A stretch of DNA of 64,000 nucleotides from Phlebiopsis flavidoalba (GCA_035772785.1 JAOCPU010000039.1:124001-188000), one strand, 5' to 3'; shown: positions 10,790 to 22,545, counted from the first letter of the stretch. A program made the numbers and translations. Notes: a model not told the origin generated them from the letters alone.

Positions 10790-12099
10790 ATGTCTCATCC
10801 AACAACCTATTCCGCGTACCGTTTCGAGAGACGGCTGGTGGCCCGCTCACTAGGGCCGAACTGCCTTGGGCTGAGCCCCACCACGAAGGCGAAGTTGTGG
10901 TCAAAGTCTTGGCCAGTGGGGTGTGCGCTACGTACGTTCGCTCTTATCGGACGTTTGCTTCGCATCTCACCTACATCATGCCAGTGACTCTATGGTTCAG
11001 AGATGGGGTGCTTGCTCCGGTTTCCCTCGTATTCCAGGCCACGAACTCGTCGGGGACATCGTCGCCGTTCACCCCAGCGTAACAAACTTCAAGGTCGGTC
11101 AGCGTGTAGGTGCTGGCTGGCAACGCGCTTTCTGCGGCAAATGCAAATATTGCACTTCGGGTCGCCGAATGGGCTGCGTCGAGCTTACCAAGCACAGCAC
11201 TGGTAAATAGGCTGATTCCACGTCGTGACGACGCCTTGTGCTGACTTATGATCGCCATAGGATGTATGAACGATGGTGGTCTCTCGCAGTATACCACTAT
11301 CCCCACGTCCGGCATATGTCCTGTCCCGGATGATATGGATCCAGCAGAGGCTGCTCCGCTACTTTGCGCTGGACTCACGGTCTACAGTAAGCTCCAGTTC
11401 AATATCCAACAGACTCTCTGCTAATGCATCTATTAGTGGCATTGACTCGTCACAAGGTAGCTCAAGGATCGTTGGTAGCTGTGCAGGGCCTAGGGTGAGT
11501 ATACGATACGCTGCGTGCAATATCTCAACCCTAATGATTTGTCTTCCGTGCAGAGGACTCGGGACACCTTGCTGTGCAGTATAGCAAAGCGATGGGCTAC
11601 CGCACCGTAGCTATTTCTTCTTCGGCTTCGAAGAAGGACCTAGCCCTGCAGCTCGGAGCAGACATTTACATCGACGAATCGACCCAGGACGCCGCAGAAG
11701 AGCTGCAAAAAGCTTGGTGGAGCTGATCTGATAGTCAGCACTGCTCCCACCTCAGAAGGCGCATGGAGGATGATTGGTGGACTCGGATATGAGGGAACTC
11801 TTGTCATCGTCTCCCTTCCGGTGGAACCCGCCCCATTGTCACCCCTGTACGTTCCTTGATCTCATGAATTCATATCAGCCACTCATTCCGCACTGTGATA
11901 GTGGCCCTTTGCGTCAAGCGGCTATCCATAGTTGGAGAGCTCGTTGGAGACGCCAACGACTGTGCCGACACCATTGCGTTCTCTAACAAGCACGGGATCA
12001 AACCACTTGTGGAGAAATTCCCCCTGGACAAAGCTCCCCAAGCGTTTCGCTCATCGTCCGAAGGCCTTCTTCCGCGCGGTGGTGATGCCCTGGGAGTAA
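10790..12099 (+). CDS. Zinc-dependent alcohol dehydrogenase (MDR superfamily, GroES-like)
   Basis: NAD(P)-dependent oxidation/reduction of alcohols and aldehydes; the sequence style is that of cinnamyl-type or AdhP-like enzymes. The ATG at 10790 gives MSHPTTYSAYRFER. Then come GGPLTRAELPW, EVVVKVLASGVCATDSM (catalytic Cys), IPGHELVGDIVAVHPS (catalytic His-Glu), FKVGQRVGAGW, the structural zinc cysteines in CGKCKYCTSGRRMGC, GGLSQYTTIPT, PAEAAPLLCAGLTVY, SGHLAVQYSKAMGYRTVAIS (Rossmann fold), QLGADIYIDES, a GGADLIVST segment, IVGELVGDANDCADTIAF and KPLVEKFPLDKAPQAF. It ends FFRAVVMPWE with TAA at 12097. Introns at 10932-10984 and 11213-11260 are clear. A few one-base frame breaks occur. It sits between two O-methyltransferases and converges on the second, 152 bp away. 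Confidence 0.9.
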
Positions 12100-12251
12100 T
12101 GTGCGTCTACCTTCGAGTAATGTGGCATGGGGAAGCACATAGATGCGAATAGATATACGCCGTGTATACTTGTACAGATAGATCCTTAGAATAACATTTA
12201 CGATAATACAGCTACACTACCCTTCATATTGCTCGCGGAAAATGTCATAAT

Positions 12252-13927
12252 TTACTGCGTTCGCCGGGTGGCAGGCACATCTCCATTATACCGAGCACAC
12301 CTCTGCCACTCCCAGAACTTTATCACGCTTAAGCCAGCGCAAGATGCGAGCTCCCGATATTGCATCTCGGAGTGTCCTTTTCGCTCCATCCATACCGTGG
12401 TTGAGAGACTCTGCTACCCAATCGACGGCATGCGCGAGACGAGTCGGGCACCGTAGTTGGCTGGCAGCGGCGAGGGTGCACTGCTCACTTCCTGGGCAGC
12501 CAACAGTGGTGTTCATGACTTGCTCAGCAACTAAAAGACGAGAGTGTTCGGACCCATAGATTGCGCAAGAGCCTTCAGAATGGCGATGCAGTGCTCGTCG
12601 TCCCAGTCATGCCTATAATGCAGGAAGTCACTCCCCGCTATTTAGTCCACGATCACTGTCGAACACTCACAGAATGCATCGAAGGACATATACATCAGCA
12701 CTCTGCACTGGGTTCACTTGGAAGAAGTCGTGGACCATCAAAGTTACACGGTCCCGCAAGTATTCCATGTGCTCTGCCTGCCATATCGTCTTCGCTTGCG
12801 CAATCGTCGGTGCCGTATCCTGAACCACGAACTGAGATCCGGATATATCTTGGCTAATTCAAGACTCATGCTTCCTGATGTCCGAATACGACGGGAAATC
12901 AAGATATGGAGATCATCTAGACTGGCATTTACTGACCGATGCCTCCACCAACATCTACGACGGTAACATTGCCCAAGCTGTTCCACGGGAAATCTATAGA
13001 TGGTCACCATCAATACCTCTTCTTTTTGATGTTTTACCGGACGAACCGTAATTCATAGGTGTCGTTAACACCCTACCCCCCACCGAGCATTGCCAAACTG
13101 AATATCTCGAGGTTGGGCCGAGGGCCGAGACTACCATCAGGCTGTTCCACCTTCTCTTCTAGCCATTCAAAGTAGGATTGTTTTGTATTCATTGCTTCCT
13201 GAAAGGCAAGTCGTGGAGGCCCCGCGGGATGAAGGGTGTTACGCAGGACGTCGGGCAACTTGACCGAGGCATCATAGGTTTCTAGACCACTGGAAGTGAT
13301 ATGTCACCATAGTCAGTCCAACAGTACGAGCGGCTTGGTTTGAGAGAGTACGCACAATGTCACAATGCAGGCTCTCAGTGGTTCGTTGCCTACGAGAGAA
13401 GCTGTAATGCGGTTATTGCAGAAATGATCCTCTTCACCTCCTCAAAAATGTGAGCAGAGGTGAGCATGCGCATGATCCTGACTGTAGCCCGCTCAGTAAC
13501 ACGGTAGGGTTCTCATGGAAAAAGAAGCTTCTCACCAAGCTTCCGAGTGTCAATTCCAACCTTTGCACTGATGTCGCCGACGTACATCCTCCCTTGCTTC
13601 GATCGGTCTGGGCAAGAATGTCCGCAATGCGATGCTCCGCGGCGATGTACAGGGCACGCGACTCCATGAAGCCGATGCCCATCTCCAGGAGACGAAGCTG
13701 CGGGTTGTAAAACCAGCTCTGTAAGCGAGCCGCATGCACCGACGATAGTCCGCTGTGCATTGAAGAGGTCCCACGATGGGAGGGGAGAGTCAGAGCTGGA
13801 CTGGGAGGGGTCGGAGGATAGTGCATCCTCTCTCTTTCTGTCCCATTCAGAAAGGATGGTCTGGGCGGTTTTGGTTGACGAGCTCGACCAGGGCGAGTAG
13901 CTTGGTGGCCCGAGCGGCGGGTGACAT
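12252..13927 (-). CDS. SAM-dependent O-methyltransferase (COMT-type), copy 2
   Basis: Same family and domain order as the copy at 6116-7806. It starts MSPAARATKLLALVELVN at 13927, followed by TAQTILSEW, a Ser-rich insertion, LFNAQRTIVGACGSLTELV, LRLLEMGIGFMESRALYIAA, DISAKVGIDTRKL, LPDVLRNTLHPAGPPRLAF, KQSYFEWLEEKVEQPDGSLG, PRPNLEIFSLAMLGG, the SAM motif VTVVDVGGGIGQ (near 12960), an intron, MSLELAKIYPDL, DWDDEHCIAILKALAQS (general-base region), FLVAEQVMNTTVG, AHAVDWVAESLNHGMD and an ending VIKFWEWQRCARYNG. The stop is at 12252-12254. It is frame-broken throughout. An upstream TATATATTA on its strand (about 13963) may be its TATA box. Copies 1 and 2 are divergent paralogues in opposite orientation. 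Confidence 0.88.
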
Positions 13928-16581
13928 TGTGTCTCGTCTTTCATCAATGTCGAGCATTCACCTTAATATATAGCATGAGGTTCCCACCGTAATCAGAGAG
14001 TTGGGAAAACATCTCTCCAAATCGGGTGTACAGTAATTTTAGTGGCCCGGCGAGCCCACCTCATGACTGCATGAGAACTGCTAGGAGATACCGGCTTCGA
14101 CGAACCCCTGCATGCTGGAGTCGCGTTAGCTGAAACAGGGAAGAAAAACTGGACCCTTGAAATTGTGCTAACCTTCGAGTAAACAGCATGGCGCACGCCG
14201 GGCAATACAATTGTCATGCCCGCAAGGCTCCAGGAGCTGCAGCCACACCATGCTACAATGGCGGACGATCCGTACCAGCTGTGGTCCACGGACGGAGGAG
14301 AGTAACACCGGCTTTATAGGGACGACATCTACCGGCCAAGAGATTCATTCTTCACACCGAGTCCCATGGAATCCGATACAGTGACGCTGTGGCATGTTCC
14401 TGACGGCCATATGTATGTCCAAGTAATGCCGCCGATCGATGACACATATATTTGATGGCGAGATGGCGAAGAGACGTCTTGTTAACCTAATGCCACCATC
14501 GCGTTGTGGCATGAAACAAAGAACGTTCGCCTTCAAATGACGGTGGGCAGTGTAGTCTGAGTGGGTTTGTGCGCATAGTGTGCGTGAAGTCTCGCCATTT
14601 GAATCAGGATTTCTATAATCTAGAAAGCACAGTGTTGAGCAAGAGCCATATCTTGACCTTTACGTCACACTGAAATCCTGGGCTTCAAAAGTGTAGCCTG
14701 AAGCATCCTTGCTCGCCGTATGGGTTGTGAATAACGTTGTGACAATCTTTGCGCGTTTCGAATGTACACACACAGGAGATAATTGAGCCGGAACTAGGGT
14801 TATCTTGAGCTCGCGACAACAGAAGGTGGAAATGAATATGCCAAACACCTGTGGAACGATGGGCGAATCGGGCTTGGTATCCGGTGGGCCTTACAGGCAC
14901 GGTGCCTGCGTCTCATGAGAATGCACTAAAGGATCCCGATATGTGAAGTGTCGTGACTGCAGTCAACAAGAAAAACAAAAGCCACATGGGTATAAGACAG
15001 CGCGCAGGGTAATAGAGAGAAGACGTGCTCACTGGTCCGCACATGCTATTCCGGGGATAGCACGCCAAACTACGATAACCCGCGGAGCTTCGGCGGCGAA
15101 TGGTACTAAGTACTTTCTGCACACTCATTACGTGCCTCGGGCCATGATCATGCTGTCGTGACTTTACTATGGATTCGGGCCACGTCCCGAGTTTGAATCG
15201 GAGGGATTTAAATAAGCTCTGAATTTGAGCAGCCGTCGTTCATAGACTCAAATCCAGTGGCAGTCAGCACTAGAGAGCCACGCGCCATCAGAGCGAATAA
15301 CATTCAGATATTCATAACGCTTACTCTATTTCCGTAGGCAGGGGCAAAGCTGCGACATCATGGCAAAGAGGCAAGAAAACGCAAACATACGAAACCATCC
15401 CGGAGCGAGCCGCACATCACCGTCGCAGATCGCATCGGGCATCAGAGGATGGCTTGTGGCGCTGTGGCGCCGCTGCTCTACAAACCCTCAGGAGCCCAGC
15501 ACTCACGCGGCTTAGCATTTTTCTGAGGTGCAGCCCCACAGATAAGTCAACCTGGAATCAACTACCGCTAAGCAGAAGAGTAACGACAAGCTGTAGAATT
15601 CAAGCTGGTTTGTGGAGTATCGACTTACTAGTTCTGCTAGAACCGGGCTAGTGGCAGCCCCATCACCTAGTATAGGCCATACATTGCCTACTGTCCTCCT
15701 CCGCTATGCAAACTTTCCTAAGTTTTAGCGGGTAGTCTCTTCTCGGGTCGGCTCTAATGCACAATTCCTCTACATGATCACGGCCCAGCTGGCTCGATGC
15801 TCGGCTATTAGCCGAGGGCTATGGTCGTGACAAACCCCCCTCCGATGACGATAAGACAAAGAAGGTCGCGATCGCACTCAAGCCACTGAACGTATTAGGG
15901 TGTAATTCATTCCATCGTCTACAGACGAGTATTACTTGGGTTCACTAGCACTTCCAGTTGAATAAAGAAACCACAAGCCATGAAGGAAGTGGTTTAGTTC
16001 GCCACCGGCGACAAAAGTGGGATCATGAGAGGTTGAACACATACGAGCCATATTGATATTAGCGGCGCAAAAGCTATCTCACCAATCGTGACCCCAAGGC
16101 AAGTCACGGAACATCAACCTTCTAGGATTGCATTGCATTGGCAGCACGTAAGATTATCTGGCCCGACGAAGGATGCGTCGGCACCTTCATCCGGAAATCC
16201 TTGACGTGAGTGGAACGTCTTGGGTAAAAACCAGAATGACACCTAGGCACGATATCGTAAACAAGACGGGACAACTGATCTTCCAGAGAATCGTAAATTC
16301 AAACATGCTCTCGAATACAAGGACAATACACTCACTTGTCACACCACAGCCAGTAAAGTGCGTCGCAGCCAAAAAGGCATACAATGAAGCACGAGCTTTT
16401 CAAACCGTCCGTACTGTTTGTGGATGCTGGTCCCAGCCTACACCGACAGCAGAATGAGCCCTGCATGGAGAGTGCAGCGACCTGATTCTCTGGTCGCTAC
16501 GGGCAGCGCAGACGGGTCGAGTCTTCCTAGGGATATATAGATCGATTGTTTCGAAGAGAAATATAAAAACCGGGCTGGTGA
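13928..16581. other. 2.65-kb gene-poor interval
   Basis: No protein family was recognised. Several open frames of 60-98 codons occur on both strands (for example 13993-14289 minus and 16173-16457 plus) without domains, introns or codon consistency between them. It may hold a decayed gene or long untranslated regions of the neighbours. No repeats with clear ends and no tRNA were found. Confidence 0.45.
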
Positions 16582-16914
16582 TTATTCCGAGGTGGTAGAT
16601 ACGGGTGCTTCTTCCTTTTGAGTAAGCTGCTGTGCGACAGCACCAGCATTGTTTCCCTCGAAATCGCTTTCGCATGTGACCAACTACCACATATTAGATA
16701 CCTTGTCATTCGTACATGAAAATAGGACACACCAGACCCCGTTTGCACTCAAAAGTAGCCTTTCGGAGGGATTGACACCGTTCCCGGAAGCTCCGCGGTG
16801 TGATCCTTGAGACACTCCGATTTTGAAGATGTCCTTATTGCTTGAGGACACAGTCGAGACTTGCATTAAGCATTCTTTAAGGGCAGCCAATAGAGGTTCG
16901 CATGTCATAGACAT
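16582..16914 (-). CDS. PET191: Cytochrome c oxidase assembly factor COA5/PET191
   Basis: Small twin-CX9C-type protein of the mitochondrial intermembrane space needed to assemble complex IV. It starts MSMTCEPLLAALKECL at 16914 (Cys pair conserved with PET191), then in a shifted frame SDCVL...GHLQN, RCQSLRKATFECKRG (second Cys pair). A 54-bp intron follows (GTCTGGTGTG...GTGGTAG). The second exon starts MRKRFRGNNAGAVAQQLTQK, the family's signature, and ends with VSTTSE and TAA at 16582. The length (about 90 residues) fits the family. One or two frame breaks lie between the two Cys pairs. It is divergently transcribed from IBA57 with only about 100 bp between the two ATGs, suggesting a shared promoter for two mitochondrial assembly factors. 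Confidence 0.85.
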
Positions 16915-17015
16915 GGTGGGTGGCTGTCGTCGTGGTCGAACACCGGGAGGTGGTGAGCGTCGCGAGCAAGAAGCAGCTAAGCGCTACCATTCGGAGACTC
17001 TCCCCCTGTACAGTC
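16915..17015. promoter_or_regulatory. Putative bidirectional promoter COA5/IBA57
   Basis: Only 101 bp separate the divergent start codons at 16914 (minus) and 17016 (plus). Both genes encode mitochondrial assembly factors. No distinct TATA box was seen. The call rests on the spacing alone. Confidence 0.4.
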
Positions 17016-18349
17016 ATGCCGATCCCCCAAGCCCTTCGTTTCCTCATACGGCAATACACCAACCATTGCACCTGTACCAAATAGAGCTGTGATATCTGTG
17101 CGACGGGCTCTCAAGCAGCAACGAGTTTCTGAATGGCGTCGTGGCGTCGAGTGTGCCCTCTTCGCCGGACGCGCACTTTTATACGCGTTCTTGCAAGCTC
17201 AGGTGTGGTGGCAGTGATACACACGGTTCGCGCCATGATACATGCTGATGGAATACTGGAACGATAGGGTCGAATTCTGCACGATGCCTTCATGCACTCT
17301 CACACAACACGGAGGGCAAGAAGGGCTATCTCCTTGAATACGACCCCGAAGCTCGGAGGCTCCACCACTATTGACTATGCTCAAGCGGTTCGTCTTGCGT
17401 GCGAAGGTTAAGCTACGTGACGTTTCACAAGAATACGATGTATGGGCAGCCTGGGGATCCGAAGACCAGCGAGCATGGGAGACCGAAAGACAGTGGGATT
17501 ATTCTAGGAGCGGCGCAGTCGAGCCATATGGGACCATCAAACGCCATGGGGGACAAGGTCTGGCCCTCTGCAAGATAGACGGGGGGTGGGGCATGGGCAA
17601 TAATCGCATCATGGTGAGAAAGGGAGATCGGCAGTGAGTCTCGCAGGGTGCTACTTTGACACATGCTAGACTCTCCATATTCAGCGCAGGGATTTTCCTC
17701 ATACGACCCGTGGCCTCCGAAGAGTACACGAAGCATAGGATCTTATGCGGGAGTACCTGAAGGAAATACGGATATGACGCCTTCACAAGCTTTCCAATGG
17801 ACTCCAATCTCGATTTCATGGGCGCACGTAAGTGCGACTGTTGACATCCTCGGCCCCAGAGATTCTCACAAGCTCTTCCTGTCAAGTCGATTTCCGCAAG
17901 GGATGCTATGTCGGGCAAGAGTTGACCGTACGAACATACCATACGGGTATCGTCCGAAAGCGAATATTCCCCATATCTCTTCAGGCGGAAAACGGGGTCG
18001 TATGTGAATAGATATATTCCTTGAGATCATTCACTGATTCACTTGTGTTTGTAAAAAGTACTGCTTTGACATCGCCAGTACTGGGACCGATATACGACTT
18101 CGCAACGTGTCCAACGGTCTTGAGGGTGCGTCCCGACCGCGCCCGAGAGGGGACTGGGAAACTTTTGACATCCATTGATGGCATTGGTCTTGCATTGCTC
18201 CGACTGGAGCATGTATTTGCGGCCGAAAAGGGAGAATCACAATTCTACATTGACACACCTGCTACAGATTCATTTACAGGGCCACAAGTTTGTCCGTGAC
18301 TCCTTGGCGCCCCGATTGGTGGCCGGAACTTCGCCTGGCCACGGAGTAG
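17016..18349 (+). CDS. IBA57: Iron-sulfur cluster assembly factor IBA57/CAF17 (GcvT-like)
   Basis: Mitochondrial matrix, tetrahydrofolate-binding GcvT/YgfZ-fold protein required for maturing 4Fe-4S proteins such as aconitase and lipoyl synthase. The start [15 protein letters not shown] at 17016 is basic and acid-free, like a presequence. Then follow [76 protein letters not shown], and the diagnostic [17 protein letters not shown] at about 17898, with [16 protein letters not shown]. The C-terminal part has [29 protein letters not shown] and the ending [13 protein letters not shown] with TAG at 18347. A probable intron follows ENG (GTATGTGAATAG...). Frame breaks are frequent. It is convergent with the phosphopantetheinyl transferase gene, 120 bp away. 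Confidence 0.9.
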
Positions 18350-18469
18350 AAAACTAAAGCGTGGCTATCATGTGAGCCACAGATCATCACTCTTATGCAT
18401 AGTTATCAATGTTCCAATTTGTCTCTCTGAACTACGGTCACAAACCCTGTCCAATGGAGCAAAACCAGC

Positions 18470-18907
18470 TCACATCTCAGCCACGACCGAACTATAGACA
18501 TACTCCCCGTCGTGGCTTGTCGAACAGTGCAACCTGATATTGAGTGACGAGTCGTTTGAGGGAGTGTATAAAAGAGAAGGCTTCCGCCCGTAAATGCGTT
18601 CAACGCAAAATTCCTTCCAGGTGGGCTTTTCATGTGGATACAGCGCTTTATAGCCAGCTTCCTTTAGGCTCCATCTGCAGGAATGTTAGCTTGTATTTGC
18701 ATCGTTTATTTTTGCTATATATACAGAACTGACTGCTAAGTAATTGACCTGCGAAGGTTCGTCTTTCAATGATACTTTGTCCCTCCCACTCTTTCAATCC
18801 TGCGAAGAGAGAATGCGCCGTGCAAGAGCCTCCGGAGTTCTTCTGTGAATCAGCGAGAGTATCCTTGGGATATGGACAACATCAACTCCGACCCCAAGGA
18901 TGGTCAT
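18470..18907 (-). CDS. PPT2: Holo-[acyl-carrier-protein] synthase / PPT2-like phosphopantetheinyl transferase
   Basis: Transfers 4'-phosphopantetheine from CoA to a conserved Ser of acyl carrier protein. The small AcpS-like fungal form acts on mitochondrial ACP. The start MTILGVGVDVVHIPRILSLI at 18907 carries the family GxDxxxIxR motif with the Mg-binding Asp, followed by RRTPEALARRILSSQD. After a broken, probably intron-containing segment come LLSSQF, SLKEAGYKALYPHEKPTWKE (the second, WxxKEAxxK, motif) and, at the end, LHCSTSHDGEYVYSSVVAEM with TGA at 18470. The SHDG motif matches the S(I/V)SH region of AcpS enzymes. The length (about 130 residues after splicing) is right. It is divergent from ELP2 (190 bp) and convergent with IBA57. 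Confidence 0.82.
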
Positions 18908-19097
18908 GCAAGTCAAGCTAAGGGTGGTTCGAGTAGTATGAGGAGGCACAAGATGAGTACAACAGACAACTGCAAAATGCCGAACGCCACAATGGGGGTA
19001 GAACTTGATCTGCGCCGATCGGGCAATGATGCATTGATGGACGATGCACGACGGCTTCATTGGCGCTTAAGCGTACGAGAATTATTGCTCGTCCACC

Positions 19098-22000
19098 ATG
19101 TCCGACACACCAGCGGTTCTCCGCTGCCTACATCGCTGCCGCGACCAACAGGTTCTCACATGTATGCGATGTGAACGGCTCCCTGGTTGTGTACGGAACC
19201 TCGACTTTGGTCGCCTTGTGGGACGCTGCGGTAAGTGCGCCGCTAAGTTTTGCTTCAATTTGACCTCTTTACGCTTCCGGGGACATTAATAGGATAGGTG
19301 GCGACAGGTGGGCGTGTATGCCACCGCTACCTGGGCACGAAGGAGTCGTAACTGCAGTACGATTCATCTCGGACACCTCCATTGCCACAGCGGACGATGG
19401 GGGGGGCGTATACTGGTCATTTGGAGGCTTCAGGAGAGCGAGGTATGTACGTCATCGTGCTCTGATTGTGTTCTCATACTCAAGCTGTGATCAGTGTGGA
19501 AGATATCGTCTAAAAAACATCTGCTCATGAGAAAGCTGTTTCTGCTTTGGCCGTCCGCGGCGATTTGATTGTGACAGGCGCATCTGAACTCGCTAGTGAA
19601 AGTATGGCAAATCGAGCCCAAGGAGAGACTCCTGTGAGCTATTATCGTACAAAACTCTGATTATGTCATCTAACAGTCCGCGAGAAGTACTTCCACGAGA
19701 AAATACAGTCAATACCTCTCAAGAAGAAGTATCCACTGACCGTGGCTATCACAGAGTTGCCGGACTCGCAAGGTAATCGTGGACTGTTAAACTTCCATTC
19801 GACTATTAAATCTTACTAACTTGGAGAAGCTTTGGTACTTGCCGTTGGAGGAACGGATAGAAATGTGCAGATCTGGACTCGATCTGAGAGAGAAGTGAGA
19901 TATTTCACTGTTGGGTTTCCTTTGATTAATTGTTTCGTCTAGTTCGTATCTTCTCTATCACTGGCTGGTCACAGAGGATTGGGTCAAGAGCCTCGTTTTT
20001 TGCGATCCAGTAGCACCAAACCGATCCTCTCGTTCTCGCTTCTGGCTCGCAGGATGCAACTATTCGCTTGTTGGAACATTGAACCATTCGTCAAGAAGCA
20101 ACGACCCCTCTGTCACCACGTACCGAAGGCCCAGAGTCCTTGGAACGAACGATCTTTAGCTGGATGCATTCGAGGCGTCTTTAGGGCGAGCTAGACGAAA
20201 CTGAGGAGGGCGGTCGCCAGATGTGTTGATCTCCTTGAAGCGGCAATATGCTAACAGTGAAAACTAGTGCCGGCAAGTGCGTGCTTCATTCGTCTCGGAT
20301 CGTCCTGACTCTTATGCCGATCCGCAGCCAGCAGCTTTTTACTGTCACTTCGATGCCCTTTTGGTCGGCCATGATGCGGGCCTCACTAGCCTAAGCTGGC
20401 GGCATAGGACTGCCGAGTTCACTGAGCCAACACTTTTATCTACCTCTACTGATTCTTCAGTTATCCTCTGGTCACCCTCAAACAGTTCTTGGCTAGTCGC
20501 CAACAAGGCAACACTAGCCTATGGATCAACAGACAGCGTTTCGGAGATGCTTGGGTGGGCAGCGGCTAGGCGGTTTCGTCGGGGGCCTGTGGGGCTCGTC
20601 ACGGAAACGAGGTTCTTGCTTGGGGGTGGAAGCGGCGGTTGGCGGCGTTGGTGTTGCACGACAACCGATCAGACCGAGGACTGGTCTGAAATCGGGGCTA
20701 TTTCCGGGCACAGTGCTCCAGTAGTAAGAGGCCTTGCATGGAGTCCTGGTGGAGAGTATTTGGCCTCTGCTAGGTGAGATACCGTCAAGAGCGGACCGTT
20801 ATCGTAGAAGCTCACAAAAGCACCTAGTCTGGACCAAACAGCGCGCCTACATGGAGAGACCTCGTCCGGCGAAAACGAATCGTCCAGATCATGGCATGAA
20901 AATCAGTCGTCCTCAGGTACATGGATACGACTTGATCAGCATCGCTTTCCTCGACCCCCTTCGTCTGGTCTCCATCGCAGACGAGAAGGTAGCTCGAGTG
21001 TTCGAAGCACCGCAAGAATTTGTGGACGTTGTACATAACCTTCACGTAGCCGACTTGCATGAAGCCGCTGTGCGCGTGCAGCTCGATGCTGGCACTCCTT
21101 CAGAATCTCTTTCTGACTCTGTTTTAGCAAGATCGACCCCAGAGCCGCAAACTGTACCACCGCCTCGGTCTCTCGAATAAGGCCGTTACCGATCGTATGT
21201 AATCTCACTCTGTGACGTGGCACGATCATCGAAATCTTCGTCCCTTTTAGCCAACAATGCTGCATCCTTCCAGCTGGGTCTCAGCAAAAGACGTACCTTT
21301 CGAAGGCGAACTAGCGGCCTTTACACTTTGGCCCGAGATAGAGAAGGTGTTCGGCCACGGTTATGAAGTGAGTGACTCAGTATCAGATGTAAGTCCACCT
21401 CACTGAGAATTTCAGTCCATAACTCTGGCTGTATCCACAAATAGGTCATTCGCAACCACTGCGTGTAAAGCAACCTCCCCAGAGCATGCGGTTGTCCGTG
21501 TATATGATACGACCAAGTGGCAGCCTGTCGGCGAGCCGTTGGCTGGTCATCAACTCACTGTCACGAGCATATCGTTTAGTCCAGATGATCGTTTCATACT
21601 CACAGTATCTCGAGATCGTTCGTGGCGGCTGTTCGAGCGGCAAGATGGCGCATGTAAGTCAATGAATCTCACGAAGACGGATATACCCTTACCTTGACCT
21701 ATAGCCGGCTTCATTCCTGTCGCCGCGGATAAGTCGCATGCGCGAATTATCTGGGACTGCGCTTGGGCCCACGAGAATGACATATTTGCTACCGCCTCGC
21801 GAGACAAAACCGTAAGCAACCCTTTGCTGGCGATTAGTGCTATCACTTGACGACATACGTCTAGGTCAAAATATGGCACATAAGATCTGTTGGCAGCAAT
21901 GAGAAGTGGACACCCCAGGTGACACTCAAGTGTCCGGAAGCGGCGACTGCGGTTTGCGTTGCGCCGGCTGATTCGGACCAATGGTGCGTATCAGTGCGCC

Positions 22001-22317
22001 CGGAGTGTCGTCCATCTTGTTCAATGTCCATAGGCGTCGATTGGCTGTTGGCCTCGAGTCCGGTGACTGATCTTAGTGTATTCGAGTGCAGTAGACAGAC
22101 CTGCAGAATGGAGAGAGGATGTCAGGATACCGAAACAGTGAGCATCGCGGGTCATTGTAAAAATTGATCTCACCATCACCTTCCTAGCATTGCGCATTGT
22201 GGGCAGATTCATCGAGTGTCCTGGCGTCCGAGCAGCAACGGAGAGGTCAGACAGCTGGCAACTTGTAGTGAAGATGGTACATTGAAGGTATTAAACATCC
22301 GTATCGGAGCAGAGTAA
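19098..22317 (+). CDS. ELP2: Elongator complex protein 2 (WD40 repeats)
   Basis: WD40 scaffold of the Elongator acetyltransferase complex that supports tRNA wobble-uridine modification. It starts MSDTPAVL at 19098. In order: YIAAATNRFSHVCDVNGSLV, VVYGTSTLVALWDA, GHEGVVTAVRFISDTSIATA, AVRGDLIVTGASE, LALAVGGTDRNVQIWT, a LAGHEDWVKSLVFCD segment, YCHFDALLVGHDAGLTSLSW, TLLSTSTDSSVILWSPS, WSEIGAISGHSAPV, RGLAWSPGGEYLASA, VHGYDLISIAFLDPLRLVSI, ADEKVARVFEAPQEFVDVV, MLHPSSWVSAKDVPFEGEL, EHAVVRVYDTTKWQPVGEPL, AGHQLTVTSISFSPDDRFIL, AHARIIWDCAWAHENDIFAT, KTVKIW and the last repeat ATCSEDGTLKVLNIRIGAE with TAA at 22315. The FEGEL/LWPEIEK region is characteristic of ELP2. Many 45-60 bp introns and numerous one-base frame breaks occur. 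The length is normal (about 800 residues). Confidence 0.92.
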
Positions 22318-22545
22318 CAGCCAGTATGTAAGGAAATCAAGAAACGTACTACCAATATACAGAGGGGCAAGCATGCCCGGGACGAGTTACGGAAAACAGT
22401 CAAGTAGCGTGTGAGATGAGGGTATAACAGGGTAGTGCTCGAGGCGCCTTGGTAAAGTAGCAGGGAGCCCGCGTGACGACGATGGGGGCGTAACCGAGAG
22501 CGGTGAACTTAGGGATACATGGACATTACATGGTGGGTCAGCAGA
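22318..22545. other. Convergent 3' intergenic spacer
   Basis: Separates the stop codons of ELP2 (plus) and the eIF4A-like gene (minus). It presumably holds both 3' untranslated regions. No terminator motif can be named with certainty. Confidence 0.5.

Noticed and set aside
10488..10904. 138-codon minus-strand open frame
   Set aside because: It overlaps the first exon of the alcohol dehydrogenase on the opposite strand and has no motif.
15180..15260. Possible tRNA (B-box-like GAGTTTGAATC / GACTCAAATCC)
   Set aside because: No matching A box, acceptor stem or anticodon arm could be folded around it.
18470..18907. AcpS-like gene as a recent bacterial transfer
   Set aside because: Fungi have their own AcpS-like mitochondrial enzyme (PPT2), the gene appears to contain intron-like interruption, and its composition matches the neighbours.
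2716..22317. METTL3, IBA57, ELP2 and others as pseudogenes
   Set aside because: The breaks are single-base shifts without erosion of motifs or splice sites, and they affect nearly all genes equally, which points to sequence error.
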